Below, piece after piece: positions 48,845-61,808 of a DNA stretch of 64,000 nucleotides. This DNA is from Cruorifilaria tuberocauda (lineage: Eukaryota; Nematoda; Chromadorea; Rhabditida; Onchocercidae). Under the pieces are notes generated by a model. It made no database searches. It was not told the DNA's origin and was given only the letters and a program-made list of their open reading frames with translations. The position numbers were made by a program, and so were the translations under genes. The stretch lies in NCBI GenBank assembly GCA_013365365.1, contig JABVXU010000073.1, forward strand, positions 1 through 64,000, given 5' to 3'. Every line of letters starts with the position of its first letter. Within the stretch, counting starts at the first letter, position 1.

Positions 48845-51800
48845 ATGGACATGCAACGTAAAGTAAAATGTGCAACCGCAGTAGAGGCTTCTCAGGTTGT
48901 TTGCTATTTATCTATGTGTATTTAGTTAAATAAAGAAACGATTTCGACTTATTTCTATGAAAATCAAGATCTATTCCGGATCATGTTGACGTATTGGAAT
49001 GCTTCACAGCTGAACTTATTCTTATCTAACCAAAGTTTTTATACCAAAGTATTTTGTAAGTCGCTTTGGAAATGATAGAAATTTCCGATTTAGGTACATA
49101 AACAGACTCACTCAGTTACAGCGAATGCCTTATATCACTGTCCTCCACCACCCAAACCTCCATTTGTTGTGGCGAAAGTTCGGCGTGGGCCAGTTACGCC
49201 TCCGAGTCCTAATGAGAGCCATTTGTTGATAGATAATGATGTGAGTTCTCCTTTTTTCTCGACAAGCATGAAATGTTTCTAAAATATCGGAAAATGTCTC
49301 TAATTTAATGTTTCTACAACTAACAATTTACGGTGTGTTTTCTTAATGCATTTCAAGTACTGTGTTATATTTAGATAACAAACCGACTAAATATCGATGG
49401 TGATAGACATTTTGTAGCAAATTCTGGTTGTAGTCTTTTAAGCGGAGTGGTAAATATACCAGCAAGTCATCCAATTTCTGCTGAGCGGTTAGTGAGTTAT
49501 TTGTTTTATTGATTATCACAATAAAGACTGCACATGTGGAAATATTTTCAGGACGGTAAGACGTGGCCCACATACTCCACCATATCCTCCGAAGTCATCC
49601 GATTCTCGATCACCATCACCAGTAGTTAATGAAAAGCTAATAAGCATAAAATCGGTCACCAAACCAGCGACAACGAGAGATCGAAATCCAGTAATCGTCT
49701 TACCCACGGTTAATTTGTGTAAACCAAACTACCCTGGTAGTGCAAATCTTCGAGGATATCCCTGTCCGTTTTCATTCGTTTGATTTTATTCTTTTACTTT
49801 TTTTGATATGTATTAGTAGATCTTTGGTATGCATTGCTTAATTCATACATATCACGAATCTCTTCCTTATCAGTTCGAAACTAAAGTTGGAGTAAATATA
49901 AAAAGCTCACTGAAGTAATCATGAGGGTCATCAGTGAATGTGTTACAAAAATATTTACTTTTCCAGTTGTATTTAAATTCGTTTATTTGACACTTACCGA
50001 ATATGTGTATTCCAGGCAGCAGTGGCATGCCACAAATGAGTTGTTTCGGTTCCTTACCGAGTATGCATGTACAGCCATTTCTGATGATGCAGTCGGCTTC
50101 GACATCAACAACCCTTCCTCCATACATAAATACACAAACGAACAACCACACAACTGGAGTTTTTCAAACTCCTAATTGGTCAGCAGATTCTGGCTTTGGG
50201 ATTTGCCCTCCCTTTAATTTTGCTTCGTCAGTTTCGAAGTAAGTTGTCCATTAATATTCTGGTGATATCAGATTTATTCTCCAACTAACTTTTTGTTATT
50301 TATATAAATGAAAAACTGTCATAAACGAATAGTGAAGAGTGTCATATAGTTCGGAATGCTAATCCATATTTTATGTGTCTGTTCTCTGTATTATACGTTT
50401 TTAGGTTATCCGGAAAATTTTTTAACACAACTGCCTTGGAATACCAAACAAATAAGTAATTGCTAAAAGTTTATTTTGCACGTTGAACTAACTCATTTTG
50501 AGTAAAGCTACCTATCATCCATCTGAACCTATTATTATTTATTAAGTTTTTTTTTGTTGATCGATTTCATAAACACCTGGACCTATTGTGAACTCGAGAT
50601 CTTCTGACTTTTCCTTTTTCCATAAAATTTCAGTTGGAAGTTTTTTAGCGAACGCATACTTGGTCCTGAAGTACTCACTGTTCCTCCACCGCCACCGCCT
50701 CCTCCACCACCAAATGATATGCGAGTAATGTCACAATCAAATCTTTGCGTAAAAAGCAGCATCGCTTGTTCTGTAAAAAATGATCCGAAACCAGGTATAT
50801 ATTAATGAAGCCCAACGGTGATTACTGCTGTTTAAAATTAAATTATGATTTTGGATTAGATTAAAGCTAAGCGATTACTAGCTTAATCAGATTTTACGTT
50901 AAATTTTACGTGATTTTGTGAGAATAGAGCTTTAACTATTGTGGCAATTTCAGGGACTCCTGTTACCAAACCGAAAGACATACCGATGGCCTTGGATCCC
51001 ATATTGCTTGATCTCGCTGACTTATCTCCAAGACCACGAATTTCCAAATCAATAAAGCCTGTGCGCTTTCAAAACGAAAAAAAGAAATCTATCCGCAGAG
51101 ATTCAGTTGTCAAAGAAGATCATGGTGCCCTGGACGCAAAAAATCAAGGACAGAAATGTACTTCCAAGGTGATTGAAGCCGAAAAGAAGGAAAGGGATAG
51201 GAACACAAAAGAAGGGATCAAGACAATTAAAGTTTTAAAACCACCCGAGAAGATTAAACGTGACGAATTGGATGGCGTGGAAAATAGGACTCCGAAGCCA
51301 GTTACTGGTGATCCACATGAAATTAGCTCTCTTAAATCGATGAAAAACGATAGGGAAATAAGTAAGGATGAATCGGGCAGTACTTTTTCAAATGATAACA
51401 GTGATTCGATAATAAAAGTGATGAACGATGGAAAAATAATGAAAGCAGATAAAAATCAGATCAATTTTTCTGTTAACAAAGCAGGTGAAATGAAACAAGC
51501 CGAAATGAATTTGGAAATTAAGAAGGCAGCAGATAGTGATGAACTTGAGAGACAAGTGGCTAATGTTGATTCTGAGGACGGTGTGTCTTTTTTTTATTAG
51601 ATATTTTCTTAGGGATTTTTGGCTGCGACGTTCTTTCTCTAAAATTTCTTTCTGAGGTTGATATTGACGCTTGTTTATGATAAAATTAGATTATCTACAT
51701 TTAAATTAGCGCAGACCGGAATTATTTATAATGATTTATCTAGAAGAAAAATCACATCAAGAGCTGAAAGAAGTGCAAGAGGAGATGGTTGTGGAAAGAA

Positions 51801-54800
51801 TTGTCGTTGTTCCAGAGCTTGATTTCAATGGTGATGAATCGATGTCATCTACTGATTCAAAAAGCAACTCTACTTCGAATAATGTTTCATTTTCATTGTT
51901 GTTGTTGAAGCTGTGTTGGTCTGGAACTAGCATTGTTATTTCGGTTTACAGTAGCAAAATTATTGTAAATTTTATTTTAGACTCAGTTTTTCTCAGTCTC
52001 TATGATCTCATCAAATGAAAATCATGAAGATAGGGTTGTTGAACTTGGACCACCAGCTTCTCCAGTACCTGGATTATGGTTAGTTCATTGATATTTTACA
52101 TAATTTTGTTGCTTGTTATATTGTTATATCGCATATATGCGTTTTCTTGTAATAGTTCATTTTAATTGGCTGATTGGATTGGATTATTTTTACTGTCTAC
52201 TCTAAATTTATTTTGGGATCTATGTATTTTTTACTGCTAAACTTTTTAATTCTTGAGAAATGGTTTATATTTGTATATGTTTGTCACTATTTTTTTTTAC
52301 GACTCAAACCTTTGGTACCACATTCACGATGAGGAATGTACAAGAGTTTTTTTAATGCACGACATACGAGAACGATGAGAATGCTAAATATAAATAGTTT
52401 GAGCCCGTGTGTGTATGTTTGGATGTTCCCTAGAATCAGTCAAATATTTAAAGTAATTTTGTTTTATGACATTAAAAAAGTTAATGTGATTCCTTGCAAA
52501 GAATGCAGTAGTTTCTGAAAAATCAATCTCACGTAATGCTTTTTAATTTGGTGTCACTATTGAAGTGTTAAAGTTACAAAAATTTGATTACCAGACCTTC
52601 CCTTCGTCCTATACTGGGATTTACTTTTCACATAAAAACGCCTTGTGATATGTGCACCCATAATATAGTTCTGTATTTCAGTACCAGCATTATATTTACA
52701 TTTCAGTACCAGCATTATGTTTACAAACTATATGGTACTTCACATTAATTTATTCACTTTGGAGCAGAGAGCAATATATTTCATCTTTTAGTTACAAATA
52801 CTGATCAGAATATTTTTTCAAGATATCTTACTAAGCTTATTACATTGAAAAAAAAAACTGCTAGAAACACTAACAAACAAATACGAATTTTTTTAGAAAG
52901 GCACAGTTTCTATGTATAACTTTTGAACTATTTCAGTGGACGTGAATATTCATCTCCATCCACAAGTGGTTTTACTGGCTCCACACCAAACGATTCGTTC
53001 AATCAGGCAACTACGACTGATGTTGCAGGTTGTTCAAAAACTCTACTGCATGACAGTAAAAGTGTATCGCGGCATAAAAAGACTTATGATCAGCTGCCAA
53101 AGATTTCTGAGAAGGTCCTTTTTTCGAAACTTCTTTTTTCTAATGTGTTTTTGATTATTTTATTGATATTAGTTTTTCTTCTCCTTGTGAAAGTGATATT
53201 TTAGTTCCGAAAGTACATTCATGTTGTGACACATCCAAATGGTGGTGCCTCGATGCTCAAGGCGGATTGGTCGAAAATTAAGGAACATTTTAGTGGCTCT
53301 GAGTTGGATGAGTTTACCGTGGAATTTGTGACATTCGGCTTGGCTGAAGTTGACAGCACACCTGTCTTTGTGATTGCTGTTATTGAAAACGCTGCCGAAT
53401 ACCTTCAGGCGCGAATTACATTTCAAAATTTCAGTAACATCCTTCTGAAATTTTTTTTTGTTAGAGAAATTAAATTTGAAGGAATTTGAATCGTTGAAGC
53501 TTCCCAGATTTATTTTGATCCCTAATTTCTTCTCAGAAGAACAAACATAGCGTTTGCTTATAGAATGGTTTGGAATACTTTGCCAAAAAATTTCCCCACA
53601 TGCCAGTAAAGATTGGATCACTCACCAGTAAACAATGTGTTAGTACAACAACTGTTTCGGAATATTACAGTCATGTAATGGAAACTTGTCACCATGGAAC
53701 TTTTAGGTGAGTTAATGACAATTTGAGGTTGGCTAATTGTTTTTAAAATGTCTGTAAAACCATTCGGAAGTCTTCGTGATGCTTAGTGAGAAATTTGTAG
53801 GAAAAACCCTATCAATCGTTACATCACGGTACGAGAAAAACAGCTGTTGAGTATAGTCGAAGCGCTACTGGACGTATGTTCCAGAAGCTGTAAACATTTT
53901 GGAGAAACAAAATGCCATGTACTTAGCAGTTAAATACAGGTGAAACAACCACTGCCAACTTAACTGCGAGTTATATTTCCAAAGTATTCCAGAACTACGA
54001 AATGGGGTGAGGATAGAGTGTCTGGATTAGCTGTTTGTCGTTTTACTGAAGCGTTGTATTACTTTACTCATATAATTATATTATAGTTTGATTTAAAATT
54101 TCTTTTAGATATGGTCCATTACACTCGCTAAGTCTGGTAGGAACGAGACAAGAAGAATGTGGCAATTATTTCAAAGTTTGCTTTGTATCATTCTATATTG
54201 ATTTTGGTTGTTTTTTCTTCGATATTTTTTGTGGCTTTAATTTATATCATGTAAGTTTTTAAGGAACTGATTGAATGGTTGGAAATGTTCCCAATGCTTA
54301 AGCTTCTAATGCCTTGGGGTGAATGGTCTGGAGCAGACCTCGAAAGTCCTTCTGACAGTGACGATGGGCCCATTTTTTGGGTACGTCCAGGCGAACAGGT
54401 ATGCTCATTGATTACGCATGGTAAAAAAATTTGTTAAATTACTGTATCTTCCTGTGAACATTTACTTCATTAAATAATCTTTCATTCTTTACTGTTGGAT
54501 TTTCTTATTTCTTTTTGTTCTTACAGATGATAAGGACCGATGAAGTGAAGGAAGATTTGTTATCCAAAACTCGAAAGCGAAGCTCATTGGTTCGACCTCA
54601 TGTATCATCTTACAGGTTTAAAATATTCCTGGGTTTTTGTCTTCAATATAATTATCACTGGCGTCAATTGTTTATTGTTCCTAATTTTTATTACAATTCC
54701 TTTAGGTGTCGAGAACCACGTGAATTTTTTTTCGAAGATCGAACACCGTGCCATGCAGATCACGTGGGTGACGGGTTGGAAAGACGTACAACTGCTGCAG

Positions 54801-55869
54801 TTGGTGTACTTCAGTCAATCTATGGACCAACAGAAAAGAAAAAGTAAGTGAATGGTAAAAGTTTTTTCTTATTCATGTAATTAAATCTAATCCAAATCTA
54901 CTCCGACAGATTATTGTAGAATTTTGTATTTTTATAGGAGTAAAATAGGGAGAAGAGCAGTAAAAGATGTCGTTTGTTTCCATGCAAGTGACTTTGAAAG
55001 AATTGTTGACGAGTTACAATTAGACCTTTATGAACCTCCGATGTCACAGGTATAATCAAATTCTCTAAACTTCTTTTCAAACATTCTAAATTTTACGGTC
55101 AAAATTTTGTTGGAATTCTGTGCCTGTAATAATGTGTTGCTACTTTGTGATTTACTGTAATACAAATGAATAGTTCCTGTTCTAGTTATCTTTTCTTTCA
55201 GTGTGTACAGTGGGTTGAAGAAGCAAAACTCAATCAATTAAGAAGGGAAGGAGTTCGTTACTCACGCTTTTTGGTAAATTTTGTGCTCTAGTTCTCAATT
55301 TTTAAACTTATTCACTAACTTTATCTTTAACATAAAGTGGGGGATATGGACAGGTAATAACAACTTGGAAACATTTTCTGTGAAAGTTTACAAATTATTT
55401 TATAATTTATTTACATCGTTGCCTAGCTGTTAGCATTTTCATTGACTTTTTAGTTGCATGATAATGATGCTTACTTTCTTCCTCGGAAAATAATCCATCA
55501 GTTTCGAACTATAAGTGCTTGTGCTTCGATTGCCTGGCATGTGCGTCTTAAGCAGTACTACAACGACAATGTGGAAATTGATGCAGATGAAAATCAAGAG
55601 ATTGTAAAAAAAGCAGATGTGGAAGAGAGTGAAAGTGGAAATCGTCGAAAACGGAAAAAAGATGATACTAAAAAGTATGGAAGGTGGAAGGGGTAAGTTT
55701 CTGGATTTTTTATTCATAAGTTTATTGTATGTATGTAAACGAATCAGAGTAGTAAATGAGTAATTGACCTTCATTTTTCAGCATTATTGAAATTCTTTAT
55801 TCCTTCAGAAAAGATCGTGCGAAAAAAGCGAAACGTTCGGATAATCGTGAACCAAAATCTTCCAAATAA
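48845..55869 (+). CDS. dpy-21: DPY-21/RSBN1-family JmjC histone H4K20 demethylase
   Basis: Twenty in-phase exons (48845-48895, 49094-49240, 49375-49487, 49552-49736, 50016-50238, 50634-50794, 50954-51580, 51744-51883, 51981-52078, 52937-53114, 53205-53408, 53564-53706, 54109-54175, 54264-54398, 54527-54615, 54706-54843, 54938-55049, 55202-55273, 55454-55692, 55809-55869) give about 1,060 residues. The N-terminal half is low complexity: proline-rich (ten Pro in a row in exon 6), then Lys/Asp/Ser-rich. The C-terminal half is the RSBN1 domain: [116 protein letters not shown] and [12 protein letters not shown]. Fe(II) ligands are probably His870 and Asp872 (HAD) and His976 (IIHQF). DPY-21 turns H4K20me2 into H4K20me1 and works with the dosage-compensation complex in C. 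elegans. Intron 11 (53409-53563) needs a GC donor. The first exon is the least certain part. Confidence 0.93.
52677..52725. repeat. Two-copy tandem repeat in an intron of the demethylase gene
   Basis: A unit of about 25 bases (TTTCAGTACCAGCATTAT followed by A/GTTTACA) occurs twice in tandem. Each copy carries a TTTCAG that could act as a decoy acceptor. It lies in the intron at 52079-52936. Confidence 0.7.
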
Positions 55870-58800
55870 TGGAACTTTTTATGGGCAATCATTTCAAAAT
55901 TAGCATTATCTATTCAACACATTCCTTTGATAAATGGGGATAAATGAGTTAGTGACTTTCGGAAAGTTTTTTTGCTATTATTGCGGAAAGTATCTTGGGG
56001 ATTAAATTTTTTTAGCTATTGAATTCATCTGATTCCAATCATACGCTTTAAAAAGCAGACTTTTTAAAAATAAGTTCCCCAAATAATTGTCTTGTTCCGT
56101 TGTTTATTCACGTATAATTATTGGCATGCTTTCTCGTCCTCCCCTCCATTAATCGCTCTGTTAAATGTTTCTGCGGTTATCATGAGCCTTTGGTACGTTA
56201 GGTCTAACTTTACATCTATACGTGGTATTTATCGCTTTGTTCATGTAAATTCATTTCCGATAATTTCTAAAAATTTTCACATTTTCCTGTTTTATTCGAA
56301 TTTGATTAAACTGTCATGACTTATCACTCCTTTAATATTTGTATATTTCATCATTTTTGATTGTTTTAATGTCACCACTTTTCTGTTTCTTACTCCTGTG
56401 TGTTTTAATGAATCTGGTTTTATGTTTGATTGATCGGTTCTTGGAATATTAGTTGATATATGTTTGATTAGTATGTCGGTTGAGATATCCTATGTTAGAG
56501 CTATTTCGATGGACACGCAATCACCTTTTCAGCATTTGTCTTATCCGGAGTTTCACGGGATTTGAAAGTTACGTCCACAGAGATGATTATCTCGATCATT
56601 GTTTTATTTTTAGTTATATACTTCGTCAGGAATGTAATCAAATGGAATCTCCTGTATTATAGACATTTGTCTTCTTTCATTTCAGAACCTGTTTGAAGTG
56701 AATGTTTATTTTTTAAATTTCTGTTCATACTGAATATCAACCACAGGAGAAACGCACTTATTGTAATTTTCTTGCTGTTATGCAGCGTTAAGGTATGTAT
56801 TTTAAATAATGATTGCTTTGTAGTAGTAATGGTTGTGCTTATGTGCACACCGGTAGTAATCTACCTGTAGGTTTTGAGGCTTACAGCTGGAACTTTCAGC
56901 TTTTGGAATGCATTCTTGCAAGTTGGTAAAAACTTCACAAATTATAGCTGAACAAGTTTAATTTGCCATTCGCATTCGAATTTGTCAAAAATGATAAATT
57001 ATGGGAGTCATTTATGAATGTATAGTAAGGAGATCAGTTAATGATTGAAGCGCTGGATAGATTATATGGATTTTCAAATATGAATGCCTAAATTTTACTC
57101 TTGTTCCATTGCAAATAGAAATTCATGTCGGGAAAGTAGAGAGGGTTGATACATTGATGTGTGTGTTACAACTGAGTTGTTTCAAGAACGTTTATTCGCT
57201 ATACAAACGTAATAACAATTGAACAACACTGTTTATTTTTATAAGAGATACTATTGGATAGGTTCCCTTGGATTAATCTCTGATTGAATTGATATCAGTG
57301 GGAAGAGGATTGGAGCACTGATGATGAAATGTGGATCGTAAGTGAACCAGTCAAAGGAAAGCAGTTCCCAAAAAATTGATGATGAAATGAATCTGATATA
57401 ATATGATGAACAATGAATTGAACAACCAGTGATGAATGCAAAGATCTGGAGTCAAGATTTTCCCCCTTTTATACGATTCGAAGTGGGCGTTATGGGAGTA
57501 AAAATCGGGCATTATTGTACTGAGGTAGTTGCTGATGGATGACTTATTAGCCTTATACAATTACTACATAGTGACAAGAATTGTGAAATTAATGTAATGT
57601 AGGCGAGTTTATAAAGATCAGGGATTGCTAGGTGGGGGAAAGAGACATTTGATATTAGTTGAAGTGATCATTGAAATATGGTAAATGCTCCATCCTAACG
57701 TAAGTTGATGATGAAACTAAAGATAGTAAAATAAAAAGATGAATTATCAAATAAATTGAAATAGAAGAATGTATAGAGGAGTTTTAACTGAATATATTCA
57801 GACAAAACTTCATAATATATAATTTCATCATTTACATATTCAACCTTTCCTGTTATGGAATTTCGGGTTTTCTCGACAATTCAAACCTCTAAGACGATGC
57901 GTTCGTGAAGTCTTCCTCATTGAAAAATGCATGCTGAAATGTAATGAAATTACGACTTTTAGGTCGGACAGTTTTTGTATATAATGCTCCGAATCCTTGG
58001 TACAGATTCACCTCTGAGATGAAGATCGATCCTTAGAACTATACTTGCAATGTCAATTGTAGGTCGTTACTCCTCGAGGTGCGCTTTTCTACGTTAAAGT
58101 TGACACATGTGTAATTTCTTAATACTCATTACAATACAGTTATGACAATTTTGCATTTAAGACATACAAGATGGCAAAAATCTCTAACTACATTCTTAAT
58201 TTACTTTGCTAAGATGCAAGTTTTTATTTTAAAATAATTTCTGGGAAACTATCGAATTTCAATAGTCTTTACGATCTGTTTATGATGTGAAGCAATTTCA
58301 TTATTGCAGCTTGCTCCTTACAATCTAAATAGCATAGGATCTTACAGAATTTGACATCTGAATAGTAAATGTGGGAGATGAAAGTGTAGAATTTAGTCGT
58401 TGCAAACTTAAAGTTCTTATAACTCTAAAACAAATCCCAATAATTTAGTCACTCTGTTCCATCTTTGACGGGGTACTGCATGGTAAAATAGAGAATGATG
58501 AAACTGAGTGAAGTAATTTGGCAATCTTCCCGACAAGATTATGTTAGGAGATTGTTTGGAAAGTTTGAAATAATTCTAAAACAAAAACAGAATTTATTAA
58601 TTTTAATGCTCTTTCACAATATAATTTGTGTAAATTCGCTTCAATCGTTTTGATTCTACTTGTTGTTCGAGAAATCTCTGCGAAAAAAGAAATCTATAAT
58701 AAAACTATTCGGTATTTTCTTTCCTTATTTTAGTGGGCAGTCACACTTCATAACATCTTGAACACTCTGAATTATTTTAAAATAAATGAATCACTTAGTA

Positions 58801-61800
58801 TAAATAATCCGTGGTAGTTAAATTTACTTTACCGATGTTATTCATGTTAAACTGAATTTGGTTCCTAAGCGTAGAGCGATTAGTAGAGAAGCATTCAAAA
58901 TGACAAATTTTTTCTCGAATAATTTCCATTTCAAAAGACCTTGAAAGGCAGAGAAATGAGAGGTAATCACTATGGAAAGATGGAATCAGGAAACAATACG
59001 AGTGCGTTGAAATTACTATTTTGATCTTTGATTAGCTAAATGATCGTTTTTTTATTTTTTCTCTTCCTTATGCATCTATATCATTGATTCTAGATATATG
59101 AATCATCTCTTCAGTTCTTCATTTATGAGTTTTTATAAAAGTCGAAGAATCAATGTGGGCGATTCGTATATACTTGAGAATAATGACTTTGTCACGATCA
59201 GTTTAATATTCACCAATTTATTGCGATGGAGAATTGTTGATTCTATAATTTTTATTCTATTCTTGTATGTAAAATTTACCCTATGTTGGCCAGTGTCCGC
59301 ATTTAATGTTTAAAAATTTTTGTATTTAGAGTTTATAAGGAATTTAAGAATTTGAAATATTATGATCTGCCGCTTGAAAATTTCAGTGTAGTACTGACTA
59401 CTACATTTTTTTAAGCGATTTTTAACTTCAAATAAAGAATAAAAGATATTTTTGAATATATAATTATCTCTGTTTTTTGCTTAGTTTACTATTTCAATAA
59501 CTCCATATAGTCAGTTTACCTTGTTTAACCAGAAATTTCCTTAACTTGCCTATACGAGTCTTATTTTAATAAGCTTGTGATTTAAACTGGTTGACAACAA
59601 CTGTGTAAAAAAAGCCCTAAAAAGTATGTCAGCAATCTAAAAGTCAACAATAGTCTCAAGTAATTTCGATTTCGATCGTTATATTGTCAGTGTAATTTAT
59701 TGGTTTGCTAATACATTTCAGCAATGTTTAATTATGCATTCAGCAATCTCGAATTTTGAATAATCTTTCAGAAACTCATAAGTTATCGGTAATCTTGCCA
59801 GTTTTTTAACTTTTTGTTAAATGTAAAATTAATTATTGTCTTAAAGGTCTTTAAATTATCTAATATGTTAAATTCTGAAGTTTTTAAGAAGTTTAAGTGA
59901 TCCATGATTCATTTGTACGGTAGAATGACGTTATTATGTATACAAATGAATCGCTGATTAGGAAAAAAAAAACAGGAGTATTATAGAAAGACAGGTCAGG
60001 TCAACAATATTGATGAATAGGCAATAAACCAGTCCTAACCACTGGAGTTGTTTTTATAAATTTATCACAATCTGTAAATTTTTCAACAGAAAGTAGTTGT
60101 AAATGGATGCTGCTAACCATCTAGCTGAGTACACATTTCATTTTTTCACTAACTTTCCTTACAATTTATATATTTCTGTTAAACTTATTTCCCGCAATTT
60201 TTCGTTCAAACTTTTTCATTAACAAATAACTGAACAAATTGACATGATGCTTCCGAACATTTTCTGGAAGCTTTATGTTTGCAAAATTCATGTTTCTAAA
60301 TTAAGGAAATTAAACCAATTTTTCTTCTTATTCTAAACAAAATTTCATTTTTTCAAGAATAATTCCAGATTTTTCTGAAGTTTCTCAAACATTCGAAGAA
60401 TTCATTTACTCATCCATTTTACATTAACCGTTTTTCTAAACATTTGCCGAACAGCGATGTTCGGCATATGTGAACAGATGGGTGATATAATTAACTGATA
60501 AATATAATTAATTTGAATACTACCTGTATCGCTTTTGTAATTGATGTCTATTGAAAAATCGATCTCCTTTCTTTTTTTTATTTACACTATTTAGACGCTG
60601 AAAAACATCTCGTCTTGCGAGTCAATCAGCAACCATTATATTGTACATTACATCTTAATCTTCTTTATGTTCTTTTTGATTTTGACTTCCAACTACACGA
60701 AGGAGCCGTTATGTTCATTTCTTCTATAATTTATTATTTCTGTAAATATTTCATCAACCTAGTCTCGTTAATTCTTCGTCCATTTTGCCTTTTGCATGCA
60801 TGTATTGGTAACTGGACAAATATTAGACGATATTATATACATATATTAAACTCATTTCTCAAAATATGACTTAATACAATTTTCCAAATTGAAATTTGGA
60901 AACAGAACGATTTTATTTTTATAAAAAAATTTAAGCTTTAAAAGTCATAGGTTAGAGAAAAACATTAGGCTCGTAAAAATAAAAAGTATGCAATTTGGCA
61001 TTTCAATTCTATTACTCATAAGCTTTAATAAAATTCTTCGGTGTGGTATGCGATACAAAAAATGAAGTTTTGTAAAATTATTAATAAAATTAGAAGAATT
61101 TAAATGAAATTTGAAAAAAGTGTGGTATTTTGCAGTAATAAATGTTGTGCAAAATAGCTTCAATTTCTTTCCCGAAACGCCTCAAAAAATTTTTTAAATT
61201 TATGGTACAACGTGCCAATCTTCTTCCCAAATAATCACTTATCAGCTTTGTGCGTGCTGTAAAAAAAATTTTCCAATAATTTATCATTAGCACTATCTTA
61301 CACTCACTACGCTTGGTAAACTTCTTCGATATATTTCTTGCAGCTTTTGACAGAATTTTTCCTTTGAATCTAAATTAATGGTATGAATATGTGCTTTAAT
61401 AATGCGTTTCGAATTATTGAAATTCTTGCGACACTAAATTTATTTTTTAAAAATATTGAAGCAATCTATTTTCAGTGACGTCTTTGGGTATAATCACTTC
61501 AAACGATTATTTGCTATTGGTGATGGTAGAAATGCAAACAAAATTTATCATTAAGAATCTGCTCAAAATTACAAATTTTATTATGGCACAAAATTTCCTA
61601 TCCTCTTTGTTAATTTTGAAAATTAATTGTACGGATTTATAAAAATTGAATGAAGCTTCTATAACTCTGAATTTCCTGCAGTTTTTTGTTTGTTGTCTAA
61701 CAACTCAGTGGTTTTGTTTCGTTTATTCGAATTTATTTCGTTTATTCGAATTTATTTTTCAAGAATAGTAATATTTGGGTCATTCAGAATTTGAAGTGCG

Positions 61801-61808
61801 CTTGTAGG
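55870..61808. other. Long interval with no gene seen
   Basis: About 6 kb of AT-rich sequence between the demethylase and the Ig-domain gene. Open frames (56092-56319 +, 57351-57560 -, 59098-59313 +, 60945-61293 -) show no family resemblance, acceptor/donor pairs or coding bias. A small hairpin with a GCGA loop lies at 60445-60466 and an 18-base tandem duplication at about 61718-61755. It may hold upstream regulatory sequence for the Ig gene. Confidence 0.5.
60445..60466. other. Small hairpin with GNRA-type loop
   Basis: TGCCGAACA and TGTTCGGCA pair perfectly over 9 bp around a GCGA loop. It is G/C-rich relative to its flanks. No RNA family is recognised. Confidence 0.45.

Noticed and set aside
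53409..53489. Extension of the demethylase exon past 53408 instead of a GC donor
   Set aside because: The added residues break the conserved RSBN1-family alignment, while the GC-AG join restores it exactly.
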